DNA of 64,000 nt from Bacteroidales bacterium. Its GTDB lineage: Bacteria > Bacteroidota > Bacteroidia > Bacteroidales > UBA932. The notes under the pieces are model-generated. The model did not search any database, had not been told where the DNA came from, and saw nothing but the letters and a program-made list of their open reading frames with translations. The position numbers were made by a program, and so were the translations under genes. Below, one piece after another: positions 16,232 through 23,386 of this stretch (its first letter is position 1; every line of letters starts with the position of its first letter). The stretch covers positions 62,001-126,000 of the forward strand of contig JAFRSW010000022.1 in assembly GCA_017427385.1 (NCBI GenBank). The letters run 5' to 3'.

Positions 16232-17247
16232 TTTCCGCCTTTAAGATAATTATACACGTTCAGGGCTGCGCTGCGGGCCTCTGCTATCGTCTCAGGTATG
16301 GTTTTGGGGCCTGTGCATGTGCCAGCGAAGAAGATTCCGTCCCGGTCGGACTTGGTGATGGAAGCGATATTGTCCCGGCTGCGGAAGAATCCGTCGTCGT
16401 CCACCGGCAGTTGTACCGCCTTGAGCAGAGCCTGGTTCTCACGGTTGCACACTATCCCCGCCATCAGCACCAGCAGGTCCAGCCTGACCTTCACCGGCTT
16501 GCCCACGAGGGTATCCTCCGCCTTCACCAGCACCTGGCCGTCTATGGTCTCGGACACCTCGGACACGCGGCCGCGGATGAAGTGGATGCCGTAGTCGCGC
16601 TGGGCATTGATGTAGAAATCTTCGTATTTCTTACCGAAAAGGCGGAGGTCCATGTAGAAGCAGTAGATTTCTGCATTCGGGAACTTCTCCTTAAGCTCAA
16701 TGGCCTGTTTGATGGCGGTTATGCAGCATACCTTGGAGCACTGGGTATTGCCGGCTTTGACATCGCGGGAGCCCACGCAATGCACGAATCCTATGGCGGA
16801 TGGTTTCTCAGGGACGCGCTCATCACTGCCGGTGTTGAACCAGGCTTCCAGATCCCTGTTGGTAATCACCCGGTCGTAGACCCCGTAGCCATATTCCTCT
16901 TTCTTCTCAGCCTCAAAGAGTTTGAAGCCGGTGGCGAAGATAACGGCCTTGCATGGCATTGCGCGACCGTTGCTCAGCACTACGGAATAACCTTTCTGCA
17001 GGCGGTTGATGGATGCTATTTCGGTTTCCAGAAGAACTTCCACGTCCTTAAGGTCATTTTCGTAGGATGATAGCACCTTGCGGGCAGGGGTCAGATCCGG
17101 GAACAGGCAGTTCCACTGGGCCACATGCCCTCCGAGAGCGCTGCTCTTCTCCACGATAACAGGCGTCAGGCCGAGGGCCTTCAGCTGCTTTGCGGCCTCC
17201 ATTCCGGCAATGCCGCCTCCGACTATCAAGACAGGATTATTGTTCAT
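16228..17247 (-). CDS. HdrA-like FAD protein, short form
   Basis: The protein has 339 residues. The FAD-binding start is VLIVGGGIAGMEAAKQLKALGL with VEKSSALGGH. Further HdrA signatures are CSKVCCITAIKQAIELKEKFP, FYMDLRLFGKKYEDFY and IHFIRGRVSEV, and it ends with FFAGTCTGPKTIPETIAEARSAA. Archaeal HdrA carries a ferredoxin domain inserted after GG(H/M) and further Fe-S motifs. Here the chain passes straight from CLFPDLTP to the next beta strand, and no CX2CX2CX3C cluster is present. It resembles the compact HdrA/QmoA-type flavoproteins. Role: flavin centre of the Hdr-like complex. Confidence 0.82.
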   Translation of the reverse strand: MNNNPVLIVGGGIAGMEAAKQLKALGLTPVIVEKSSALGGHVAQWNCLFPDLTPARKVLSSYENDLKDVEVLLETEIASINRLQKGYSVVLSNGRAMPCKAVIFATGFKLFEAEKKEEYGYGVYDRVITNRDLEAWFNTGSDERVPEKPSAIGFVHCVGSRDVKAGNTQCSKVCCITAIKQAIELKEKFPNAEIYCFYMDLRLFGKKYEDFYINAQRDYGIHFIRGRVSEVSETIDGQVLVKAEDTLVGKPVKVRLDLLVLMAGIVCNRENQALLKAVQLPVDDDGFFRSRDNIASITKSDRDGIFFAGTCTGPKTIPETIAEARSAALNVYNYLKGGK

Positions 17248-17248
17248 A

Positions 17249-18319
17249 TCAGCAACATTTGAGGACCGAAGGCAGTCCGGGTTTCTTGAGTTCTTTTTCG
17301 TTCAGGCCGAGATACTTCTTCGAAGGGTCGTAAGGCACTCCCATCTTATCCAGAAGAGGTTCAGGGCCTACCTGATGAATCTGCAGGCCGAGGTCCCATG
17401 GATCCACGCCTAACACCAGGCCGGCCAGTTCTTCATATGTGAACACGGGAATACCGTTTCCGTTCTCGCCATAGGTCTTTCCGGTCTGTTCGGAAATCAC
17501 ATACTGCCAGCGGTCCAGGAAGAAGGGGCATCCGGGGCAGTTGGTGATTATTGCGTCCGGATGGTAGGGTTCCATCGATTCGAATTTCTTGTGGGTGTTC
17601 GACACGGAGTACCCGCGGTTGGCCTTCACCAGATACTGACGGAAACCGAAGCCGCAGCAGTGCCGGCGTTCGGGATAATCTATCACCTTCCCTCCCCAGG
17701 CCTCAGCCATTCCGCTCAGCACGCAGGGGTATTCGGCACCGCCCACTCCCTTGTGGGGGAACATCTTGGAATAGTGGCAGCCTATATGCTCAACTATCCT
17801 CAGCGGCTCGCCGGTTTCTTTGTTAACCAGCTGATATTTAGCGCGTTCCGCTATCTCCTCGCGGAACTTGTAGACCAGGTCGCTCGCATGTGCGACATAT
17901 TCCGGCTTTTCGAACTCCCTGCGGCAGGCCTTCCAGAGCTTTTCGCGTATGCGGGCCTCGAGTTCCGGGAATTCTCGCCAGGTCTCGAGGATCTCGGTAT
18001 AGTTGCCAAAGGATGTGATGCAACTCGTGACCAGATTCTTGTAGCCGGCCTCCGTCATCAGCGCGAACTGGCGGGCGACTATGGTCATCGCTGTCTCCTG
18101 AGGGATGGTGTCCGCGTGATAGGCTATGCCCCCGCAGGTGGTATGATGCTTTGTTTCATAGATATCCCGCCCTAGCATGTCCCTGCATATCTTCAGGAAG
18201 TAATGCTCCGAAGCCGGGAAGAAACTCTGTCTTATGCAACTGCGCACATAGAACCAGTGGTTGTCCGGAATCTCCTTCTGGTAATCAGACCATATCTTCT
18301 GCTTTCCCTGATAGATCAT
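17249..18319 (-). CDS. HdrB-like CCG-domain protein
   Basis: A 356-residue soluble protein with the repeated cysteine-rich (CCG) pattern of HdrB, which binds non-cubane 4Fe-4S clusters and reduces disulfides in methanogens. The motifs are HHTTCGGIAYH, NLVTSCITSFGNY, HIGCHYSKMFP, RRHCCGFGFRQ and TNCPGCPFFLD. CoM/CoB are not expected in Bacteroidales, so the real disulfide or other substrate is unknown. One base separates its stop from the hdrA-like start, and its own start overlaps the previous gene by 4 bp. Confidence 0.82.
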   Translation of the reverse strand: MIYQGKQKIWSDYQKEIPDNHWFYVRSCIRQSFFPASEHYFLKICRDMLGRDIYETKHHTTCGGIAYHADTIPQETAMTIVARQFALMTEAGYKNLVTSCITSFGNYTEILETWREFPELEARIREKLWKACRREFEKPEYVAHASDLVYKFREEIAERAKYQLVNKETGEPLRIVEHIGCHYSKMFPHKGVGGAEYPCVLSGMAEAWGGKVIDYPERRHCCGFGFRQYLVKANRGYSVSNTHKKFESMEPYHPDAIITNCPGCPFFLDRWQYVISEQTGKTYGENGNGIPVFTYEELAGLVLGVDPWDLGLQIHQVGPEPLLDKMGVPYDPSKKYLGLNEKELKKPGLPSVLKCC

Positions 18320-19026
18320 AGCGCGCCCTCCTCGTTATTGAAATGCCCCCTGGAGCAATGCTCGAAGGTGTATTTGGTATATTCTTCCATCGTCATCCCC
18401 ATCTCTTCCGCCTTTTTGCGGGAGCACTCCTCCACAAGATTGATGCGCTCGGTGGCGCCGGTCTCGTCGAAGATGGCCTGGAGTTCGTCCAGATCTTCCT
18501 GAGGGATTGCCCTCAACGCGCCCTCACCCTGGCGGCCGAGATTTGCACCCAGGCGGTCATAAACATCCTGCTGATTGTTCAGCACCCACTCGAAAACCGG
18601 CCCTGATTCAGGGTGGTCTTCATATTTATAGGTGGAAGGATGTACGCAGTATCCCAGCTTCAACACATTGGTTGTCAGCACTTTGGTGAGAGGATAAAGC
18701 TGGCGTCCCTTCTCCGATTCGGTGAAATAACCAAGTTTGGTGGAGAGGTTGCGAAGTGCCATCACAACCAAGCCTGCCCCGTTCTTGCGGGGGCAGCGAG
18801 TGACGCAGGACATGCATTCTCCGCAATACCATATGGTCTCGCTTTTGAGGAGTTCCAGTATTCCTTCTTCGTCCTTACGCTGGACAGTATCCACGATTTT
18901 TCGCGGATCATATTTATAGAACTCCGCCGCAGGGCAGATGGCTGTGCAGGTGCCGCAGTTGATGCAGGTCTTGAGCCCTTCCTTGAAGCGGTAGTCTTTG
19001 GTGAGTTCGTCGTACAGTTTACCCAT
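18316..19026 (-). CDS. HdrC-like iron-sulfur protein, first gene of the Hdr-like operon
   Basis: A protein of 236 residues. Two 4Fe-4S motifs lie at Cys21/24/27/31 (CINCGTCTAICP) and Cys68/71/74/78 (CGECMSCVTRCP). A longer C-terminal extension of about 150 residues follows, unlike the short HdrC at 15890-16231. The operon therefore has two HdrC-type electron carriers. Transcription starts at a good -7 element 17 nt before the ATG. Confidence 0.82.
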   Translation of the reverse strand: MGKLYDELTKDYRFKEGLKTCINCGTCTAICPAAEFYKYDPRKIVDTVQRKDEEGILELLKSETIWYCGECMSCVTRCPRKNGAGLVVMALRNLSTKLGYFTESEKGRQLYPLTKVLTTNVLKLGYCVHPSTYKYEDHPESGPVFEWVLNNQQDVYDRLGANLGRQGEGALRAIPQEDLDELQAIFDETGATERINLVEECSRKKAEEMGMTMEEYTKYTFEHCSRGHFNNEEGAL

Positions 19027-19043
19027 AGCACACGTTTAACTTT

Positions 19044-19051
19044 CAAATATA
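19044..19051 (-). promoter_or_regulatory. -7 element of the Hdr-like operon
   Basis: Reads TATATTTG on the minus strand, 17 nt upstream of the ATG at 19026. Confidence 0.6.
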
Positions 19052-19080
19052 CAAAATATTTGGGAATGCCGCTTTGGGGA

Positions 19081-19260
19081 GCCCGTTTCCGCACCAGGTC
19101 AGGCTTCCAGGAGGCCTACCCGTCGAGCTTTTGCCAGGTTTCCTCTACGGGTCGGGCATTTTGGGGCCTACCCGTCGAGCTTTTGCCGGGTTTCCTTTAC
19201 GAGTCGGGCTTTGAGACGGGGTACCTGGGGCGCTAGAGGCCGTTTCTGCACCAGGCCAAG
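19081..19260. repeat. Intergenic tandem hairpin repeat, 52 bp period
   Basis: This fills most of the gap between the divergent Hdr operon and carbonic anhydrase genes. Two tandem units start at 19113 and 19165; their first 45 bp agree at 42 positions. Each can fold: ACCCGTCGAG at 19118-19127 pairs with CTCTACGGGT at 19143-19152 at 9 of 10 positions, with a weaker version in unit 2. A second direct repeat flanks the pair: CGTTTCCGCACCAGG near 19084 and CGTTTCTGCACCAGG near 19241. No coding potential or transposase is visible. It resembles REP-like or other interspersed palindromic elements. Confidence 0.7.
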
Positions 19261-19282
19261 TACGAAATAATCAAAAAAAGAG

Positions 19283-19290
19283 TAACTTTG
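19283..19290 (+). promoter_or_regulatory. -7 element of the carbonic anhydrase gene
   Basis: TAACTTTG, an exact TAnnTTTG match. Six nt separate it from the ATG at 19297, so the transcript is probably leaderless or nearly so. Confidence 0.6.
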
Positions 19291-19296
19291 ACCATC

Positions 19297-19833
19297 ATGA
19301 TAGATTCAATACTACAGATCAACAAACAGTTCGTTGCGGAAAAGGCCTATGAGCCGTACGTTACGGATAAGTACCCCGCCAAGAAACTTGCAATCCTCAC
19401 CTGCATGGACACCCGCCTGACGGAGCTGCTGCCCAAGGCACTGGGGCTTAAGAATGGAGATGCGAAGATTATCAAGAATGCAGGGGGGCTTATTCTTTCC
19501 GAAACAGATTCTGCCATAAGGTCTCTTCTGGTAGCCATTTATGAACTAGGCGTAAACGAGGTAATGGTAATCCATCATTCCACATGCGGGGCATGTCACA
19601 TGAGTTACAGGGAGTTCAGGCCTCACATGCTCGAAAAGGGCATCTCGGAAGAAATACTGTCGGAATGGGAGAAGAAAGGCGTCGCTGACTGGCTGGAAGG
19701 TTTCCACAATACCGAAGCTTCCGTACGAAGGACTGTGGCCGCCATTATAAATCATCCCCTTGTGCCACAGAGCGTTACGGTTCGTGGATTCATCATCGAT
19801 TCAACAACCGGAGAGCTTTCGGAAATTGTATAA
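19297..19833 (+). CDS. Beta-class carbonic anhydrase
   Basis: A 178-residue protein from the ATG at 19297; the earlier in-frame TTG is part of the promoter. The zinc site and dyad of beta-carbonic anhydrases are present: CMDTR (Cys36, Asp38, Arg40) and HHSTCGAC (His94, Cys97). It hydrates CO2 to bicarbonate in the cytoplasm. Bicarbonate feeds carboxylations and the carbamoyl-phosphate synthase encoded at 29-33 kb. The length is at the short end for the class. It is a single gene with its own promoter. Confidence 0.92.
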   Translation: MIDSILQINKQFVAEKAYEPYVTDKYPAKKLAILTCMDTRLTELLPKALGLKNGDAKIIKNAGGLILSETDSAIRSLLVAIYELGVNEVMVIHHSTCGACHMSYREFRPHMLEKGISEEILSEWEKKGVADWLEGFHNTEASVRRTVAAIINHPLVPQSVTVRGFIIDSTTGELSEIV

Positions 19834-19889
19834 TCACAGTTTTTTCACTACTTTTACGCAAGATTCGACGTAACACGGATTTATAGGGT

Positions 19890-20381
19890 ATGAAACAAAG
19901 AATTAACAATTGGACGAAACTGCTCTATGGCTTCCTTATGACCATCCTGGGTTTTTCGGGATGCGACCGCATTTTTGAAACCACTGAAGAATATGGCCAA
20001 CCCTATTCCGAGTTCAAACTCGTTGGCGAAGTCAAATCCACAGAGGGCAAGCCGGTCAAAGGTATTCGGGTGATTGTCAAGCCATATGTTGATCACACAT
20101 CACAGGAAGTGCTGGCTTGGAATAGGGACACTCTGTATACCGATGCCGACGGCAAATTTAGCAAAGAAAGGCTCAAACATACATGGCCAAACCAGATGAA
20201 AGGTTCCACTATTGTCTTTGATGATATAGATGGCCCCGAGAATGGCGGAGAGTTTGAGTCTAAGACGCTGACCGACAAAGAATTCACAGTCGAACAAATG
20301 AAGAAAGGCGATGGCAATTGGTACGATGGAGACTTCCTCGTCACCGCTAACACCACTTTGTCTCCTAAAAAACAAGACTGA
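19890..20381 (+). CDS. Radical SAM-associated lipoprotein (TIGR04134-like)
   Basis: A 163-residue protein with lipobox GFSGC (Cys25). The mature protein starts with EEYGQPYSEFKLVGEV and continues as a carboxypeptidase-regulatory-like beta sandwich (EGKPVKGIRVIVKPY, TDADGKF). This is the pattern of the putative lipoprotein that always accompanies the TIGR04133 radical SAM enzyme. The lipid-bearing Cys is the only cysteine. Its TGA overlaps the next ATG (TGATG), so the pair is coupled. It may be the enzyme's substrate, but this has not been shown as far as I know. A weak -7 match, TACTTTTA, lies at 19849-19856. Confidence 0.82.
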   Translation: MKQRINNWTKLLYGFLMTILGFSGCDRIFETTEEYGQPYSEFKLVGEVKSTEGKPVKGIRVIVKPYVDHTSQEVLAWNRDTLYTDADGKFSKERLKHTWPNQMKGSTIVFDDIDGPENGGEFESKTLTDKEFTVEQMKKGDGNWYDGDFLVTANTTLSPKKQD

Positions 20382-21448
20382 TGTCTTCAGGCTTGTCGCT
20401 ACGCCGCAGAATTGCCCTGGATATTACCGAAAAGGTCAAGCAGAACCTCGTTCGGGAGCATCCCCTAAAACAGTTGTTCTGGGAATGCACCCTGCGCTGC
20501 AATCTGTCCTGCCGCCATTGCGGAAGCGATTGCAAGCAGATTTCCGCCATAAAGGATATTCCGAAGGAGGATTTCGGCCGGGTTCTGGATTCAGTCGCAG
20601 CTGCCACCGACCCGCATAAGGTGATGATCAATATCACCGGCGGAGAGCCTCTCTGCCGCCCGGACCTGGAGGAATGCGGGCGGATGATCTACGAGAAGGA
20701 ATTTCCCTGGGGGATGGTCACAAATGGCCTCGCACTTACTCCGCAACGCTATCAGAGGCTGCTGCAGAGCGGTCTGCGGGCAATGACCATCAGCCTTGAC
20801 GGCATAGGCGAAACCCACGACTGGATGCGCGGGCGCAAGGGGTCTTTCGAGCGTGCCGCGGCAGCCATCAAAGTGGTTATCGACTCCGGAGAGATCGCCT
20901 TCGACGTGGTCACCTGCGTGAATAAGAGGAGCTACTCGCAACTGTCTGATATCAAGGAATTTCTGATAGGGCTGGGCCTGAAGAATTGGCGACTGTTCAC
21001 GGTTTTTCCCGTCGGCAGGGCCGCCGAAGATCCCGAACTGCAATTATCCAACGAAGAATTCAAAGGCTTGATGGATTTCATCAAGGCCACCCGTAAGGAG
21101 GGCCGGATTATGGCCGAATACGGCTGCGAAGGGTTCCTGGGCAATTACGAGGGCGATGTACGCAGCCATTTCTACATCTGCTCTGCCGGCATCACAGTGG
21201 GATCCGTCCTTGCCGACGGCAGTATCTCCGCCTGCCCCAGTATCAGGGCCGATTATCATCAGGGAAACATCTACCAAGATGACTTCATGGAAGTCTGGAA
21301 CACACGCTTCCAGCCCTTCCGGGACCGCTCTTGGATGCATAAAGACCAGTGCGCCTCCTGCAAGGTCTGGAAATACTGCAAGGGCAACGGCATGCACCTG
21401 CGGGACGCCGACGGCAAACTTCTCCTCTGCCATTACTCAAAATTGTAA
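20381..21448 (+). CDS. Radical SAM/SPASM enzyme of the rSAM-lipoprotein system (TIGR04133-like)
   Basis: The protein has 355 residues. The CX3CX2C cluster is Cys40, Cys44, Cys47 (RCNLSCRHC), followed by NITGGEPLCRPDL and the SLDG strand. The C-terminal half has SPASM-type cysteines (YICSAGITVG, ISACPS, CASCKVWKYCKGN), predicting one or two auxiliary 4Fe-4S clusters. Such enzymes usually modify peptides or proteins. It has no signal peptide, so it would act on the lipoprotein precursor in the cytoplasm if that is its target. The 1 bp overlap with the lipoprotein gene supports a shared task. Confidence 0.88.
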   Translation: MSSGLSLRRRIALDITEKVKQNLVREHPLKQLFWECTLRCNLSCRHCGSDCKQISAIKDIPKEDFGRVLDSVAAATDPHKVMINITGGEPLCRPDLEECGRMIYEKEFPWGMVTNGLALTPQRYQRLLQSGLRAMTISLDGIGETHDWMRGRKGSFERAAAAIKVVIDSGEIAFDVVTCVNKRSYSQLSDIKEFLIGLGLKNWRLFTVFPVGRAAEDPELQLSNEEFKGLMDFIKATRKEGRIMAEYGCEGFLGNYEGDVRSHFYICSAGITVGSVLADGSISACPSIRADYHQGNIYQDDFMEVWNTRFQPFRDRSWMHKDQCASCKVWKYCKGNGMHLRDADGKLLLCHYSKL

Positions 21449-21504
21449 TACTTTTTCGTTAACAATTTTTGCGCGGGGGCGTCTTTATGTCAAAAATGTG
21501 TTTT

Positions 21505-22014
21505 ATGAGACGGTTTTTACTTATCATCATTGTCATCGCGCTCCCCTTTTCGGCGGTGGCGGCGGAAGGAGGAAAGTCCATTCCAAAGGCGAAGATCAAT
21601 TCGCTTATTTCTGAATACAGTTCCAGCGACGGCGTGGAGGTTGTCAACCTTGGCCGTATCGCGCTGGGGGCACTCCGGGGCATTATCCGCATCAGTGACC
21701 CGGGCGACAAAGATACCAGAGATGCACTGCAGATGGTCCGCGGCCTGAAGAAACTCTCGATTTTCGAGTATGAAGACTGCCCGGACCAGCAGAAATCGCA
21801 AATTACCAGGAAGTTGAGCAGAATCCTTTCGGGCTGCGAAGTGCTGGTGGAAGCCAGCGGCGACGGCGACCGGGTGACCATCTACGGCTACCTCGACGAA
21901 AAGAGCAATCTCATCCGGGACTGCATCATCTACACCCCGTCCAGCTGCGCACTAATCTGCCTCTTCGGCAACTTCTCCATGGACACCATCGCAAAGATTG
22001 CGGAAAATGACTGA
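21505..22014 (+). CDS. DUF4252 exported protein (first of two)
   Basis: A 169-residue protein from the ATG at 21505, which gives a clean signal peptide (MRRFLLIIIVIALPFSAVAA); an upstream ATG at 21487 is possible. It has the DUF4252 pattern: an N-terminal ISEYSSSDGVEVVNLG, a central MVRGLKKLSIFEYED, and a C-terminal region ending in an IAKIAEND helix. Its stop overlaps the sigma factor start by 8 bp. It is probably periplasmic or envelope-attached. Its role is unknown; DUF4252 genes commonly flank ECF sigma genes in Bacteroidales. Confidence 0.78.
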   Translation: MRRFLLIIIVIALPFSAVAAEGGKSIPKAKINSLISEYSSSDGVEVVNLGRIALGALRGIIRISDPGDKDTRDALQMVRGLKKLSIFEYEDCPDQQKSQITRKLSRILSGCEVLVEASGDGDRVTIYGYLDEKSNLIRDCIIYTPSSCALICLFGNFSMDTIAKIAEND

Positions 22015-22483
22015 GCAGCGCTTCCATAGCGATTACCTGACCCTGGCGGAAAGCCTCTACAGGATTGCATACTACATCCTGGAATCCGAGGCCGAAGCGG
22101 AAGATGCGGTGCAGGAACTCTATCTCAAGCTCTGGAAGATGCGTGATGCCCTGGACGGCATCCAGAACCCGAAAGCCTATGCCATCCGGCTCCTGAAGAA
22201 CCAATGCATAGACCGCATCAGAAGAGCCTCTAAAGAGGCCGGCGCCCAGTACGACTCAGCTGACACCCAGTACAGCCCCGATGAAAGGATAGACGCCCGC
22301 GAACGGCTCGACAAGGTGCTGGAGGCGGTGAAGGCCCTCCCCGAGAGGCAACGGAAGATTCTTATCCTGCGTACGGTAGACGGCCTTTCCTACGAAGAAA
22401 CAGCCAGACTCGCCGGATGCGATTACCTCACCTGCCGTGTGCTGCTATCAAGAGCACGGGCAAAACTAAAAACAATTGTATGA
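22007..22483 (+). CDS. ECF-type RNA polymerase sigma factor
   Basis: A protein of 158 residues. Region 2 spans DYLTLAESLYRIAYYILESEAEAEDAVQE to ALDGIQNPKAYAIRLLKNQCIDRIRR. Region 4 is LEAVKALPERQRKILILRTVDGLSYEETARLAG with its helix-turn-helix at SRARAKL. It is coupled at both ends (ATGACTGA upstream, ATGA downstream) to envelope-protein genes. By position the next membrane protein is its likely anti-sigma or signalling partner, and DUF4252 proteins may be sensors or targets. Promoter targets cannot be inferred here. Confidence 0.9.
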   Translation: MTEQRFHSDYLTLAESLYRIAYYILESEAEAEDAVQELYLKLWKMRDALDGIQNPKAYAIRLLKNQCIDRIRRASKEAGAQYDSADTQYSPDERIDARERLDKVLEAVKALPERQRKILILRTVDGLSYEETARLAGCDYLTCRVLLSRARAKLKTIV

Positions 22484-22872
22484 AAAAGATAGAAGATATA
22501 GAAAGAATGGAAGCGGAAGAGCTGGAAGCAGCAGCCCTTAAAGAGACAATACGCGTCCCCGACGGCCTTAAAGACCGCATCAAGGCAACTCTGGCAGCGG
22601 AAACCATTATTGAGGAATCCGCTCGCAAACGCAGCCCTCTCCCCTACATCGCAGTGGCAGCCGCGGCAGCCGTGGCAGCCATAGTAGCAATCCCGCACAA
22701 AGGCTCAGCCCTGCAGGACACCTACACCGATCCCTATCTTGCTTATGCAAAGGTGGAGGAAACCTTCAACACCATTTCCAACAAAATGGCCGCCGGCATA
22801 TCCCTGGCCGAAGAAGCAAGGGACGCCGCCGGAAGGCCTGCAGAAATAATCAATAAAATCAACACGAAATGA
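22480..22872 (+). CDS. Small single-pass membrane protein, candidate anti-sigma factor
   Basis: The product is 130 residues from the ATG at 22480 (ATGA overlap with the sigma gene). The N-terminal ~50 residues are acidic and helical (MKKIEDIERMEAEELEA, VPDGLKDRIKATLAAE). One Ala/Val-rich transmembrane segment lies at about 52-69, then a short periplasmic tail (TYTDPYLAYAKVEETFN). No ZAS zinc motif is present. The topology and position fit an anti-sigma factor; the function is inferred. Confidence 0.65.
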   Translation: MKKIEDIERMEAEELEAAALKETIRVPDGLKDRIKATLAAETIIEESARKRSPLPYIAVAAAAAVAAIVAIPHKGSALQDTYTDPYLAYAKVEETFNTISNKMAAGISLAEEARDAAGRPAEIINKINTK

Positions 22873-23351
22873 AACGGATAATCATAATTGCAACCCTGTT
22901 GCTCGCAAGCATATCTGCTTTCGCCCAAAGCGGAAAAAGCATTTACCAGAAGTATTCAGATGCCGAAAACGTGAGCGCCGTCTACATCTCTTCGGCTATG
23001 TTCCGGATGATAGGCAAGATTCCTGACCTGAATGTGGAAGGAAGCGAGGTGAACCTTGCTCCCATAATCCAGTCCCTTAGCGGCCTGTACATCATCAGCA
23101 GCGAAAACCCGAAGATCAACTCCCAGATCAAGGCAGATGCCGAAAAGTTTATCAACGGAGGAGAGTATGAACTGTTGATGGAAGCCAAGGATAACGGAGA
23201 GACCGTCAGAATGTATACTGTCGGCACGGAAAAAGTCGTCAACAGCTTTGTGATGCTCTCCCTTGACGGGAACGAAATCAACTTTATCTGCGTAGATGGC
23301 AAGATGAACAGGGATGATCTGGACAAGCTGCTTGCAGATGCAATGAAATAA
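22869..23351 (+). CDS. DUF4252 exported protein (second of two)
   Basis: A 160-residue protein with signal peptide MKRIIIIATLLLASISAFAQ. It is related to the protein at 21505-22014: SIYQKYSDAENVSAVYISSAMFRMIG, SLSGLYIISSENP, YELLMEAKDNGETVRMY, and a C-terminal LDKLLADAMK helix. It overlaps the membrane protein gene by 4 bp and closes the four-gene cassette. Two divergent paralogues around one sigma factor suggest non-identical roles. Confidence 0.78.
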   Translation: MKRIIIIATLLLASISAFAQSGKSIYQKYSDAENVSAVYISSAMFRMIGKIPDLNVEGSEVNLAPIIQSLSGLYIISSENPKINSQIKADAEKFINGGEYELLMEAKDNGETVRMYTVGTEKVVNSFVMLSLDGNEINFICVDGKMNRDDLDKLLADAMK

Positions 23352-23356
23352 TTTCC

Positions 23357-23364
23357 TAAATTTG
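23357..23364 (+). promoter_or_regulatory. -7 element of cstA
   Basis: TAAATTTG, an exact TAnnTTTG match, 22 nt before the ATG at 23387. Confidence 0.6.
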
Positions 23365-23386
23365 CAGAAACGGAAATACTTCAAGT

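Noticed and set aside
16228-19026. Methanogen heterodisulfide reductase acting on CoM-S-S-CoB
   Set aside because: Every other gene is bacteroidotal and no methanogenesis genes are present; only the protein families are shared.
19113-19216. Possible CRISPR array
   Set aside because: Only two units, directly abutting with no unique spacers, and no cas genes nearby.
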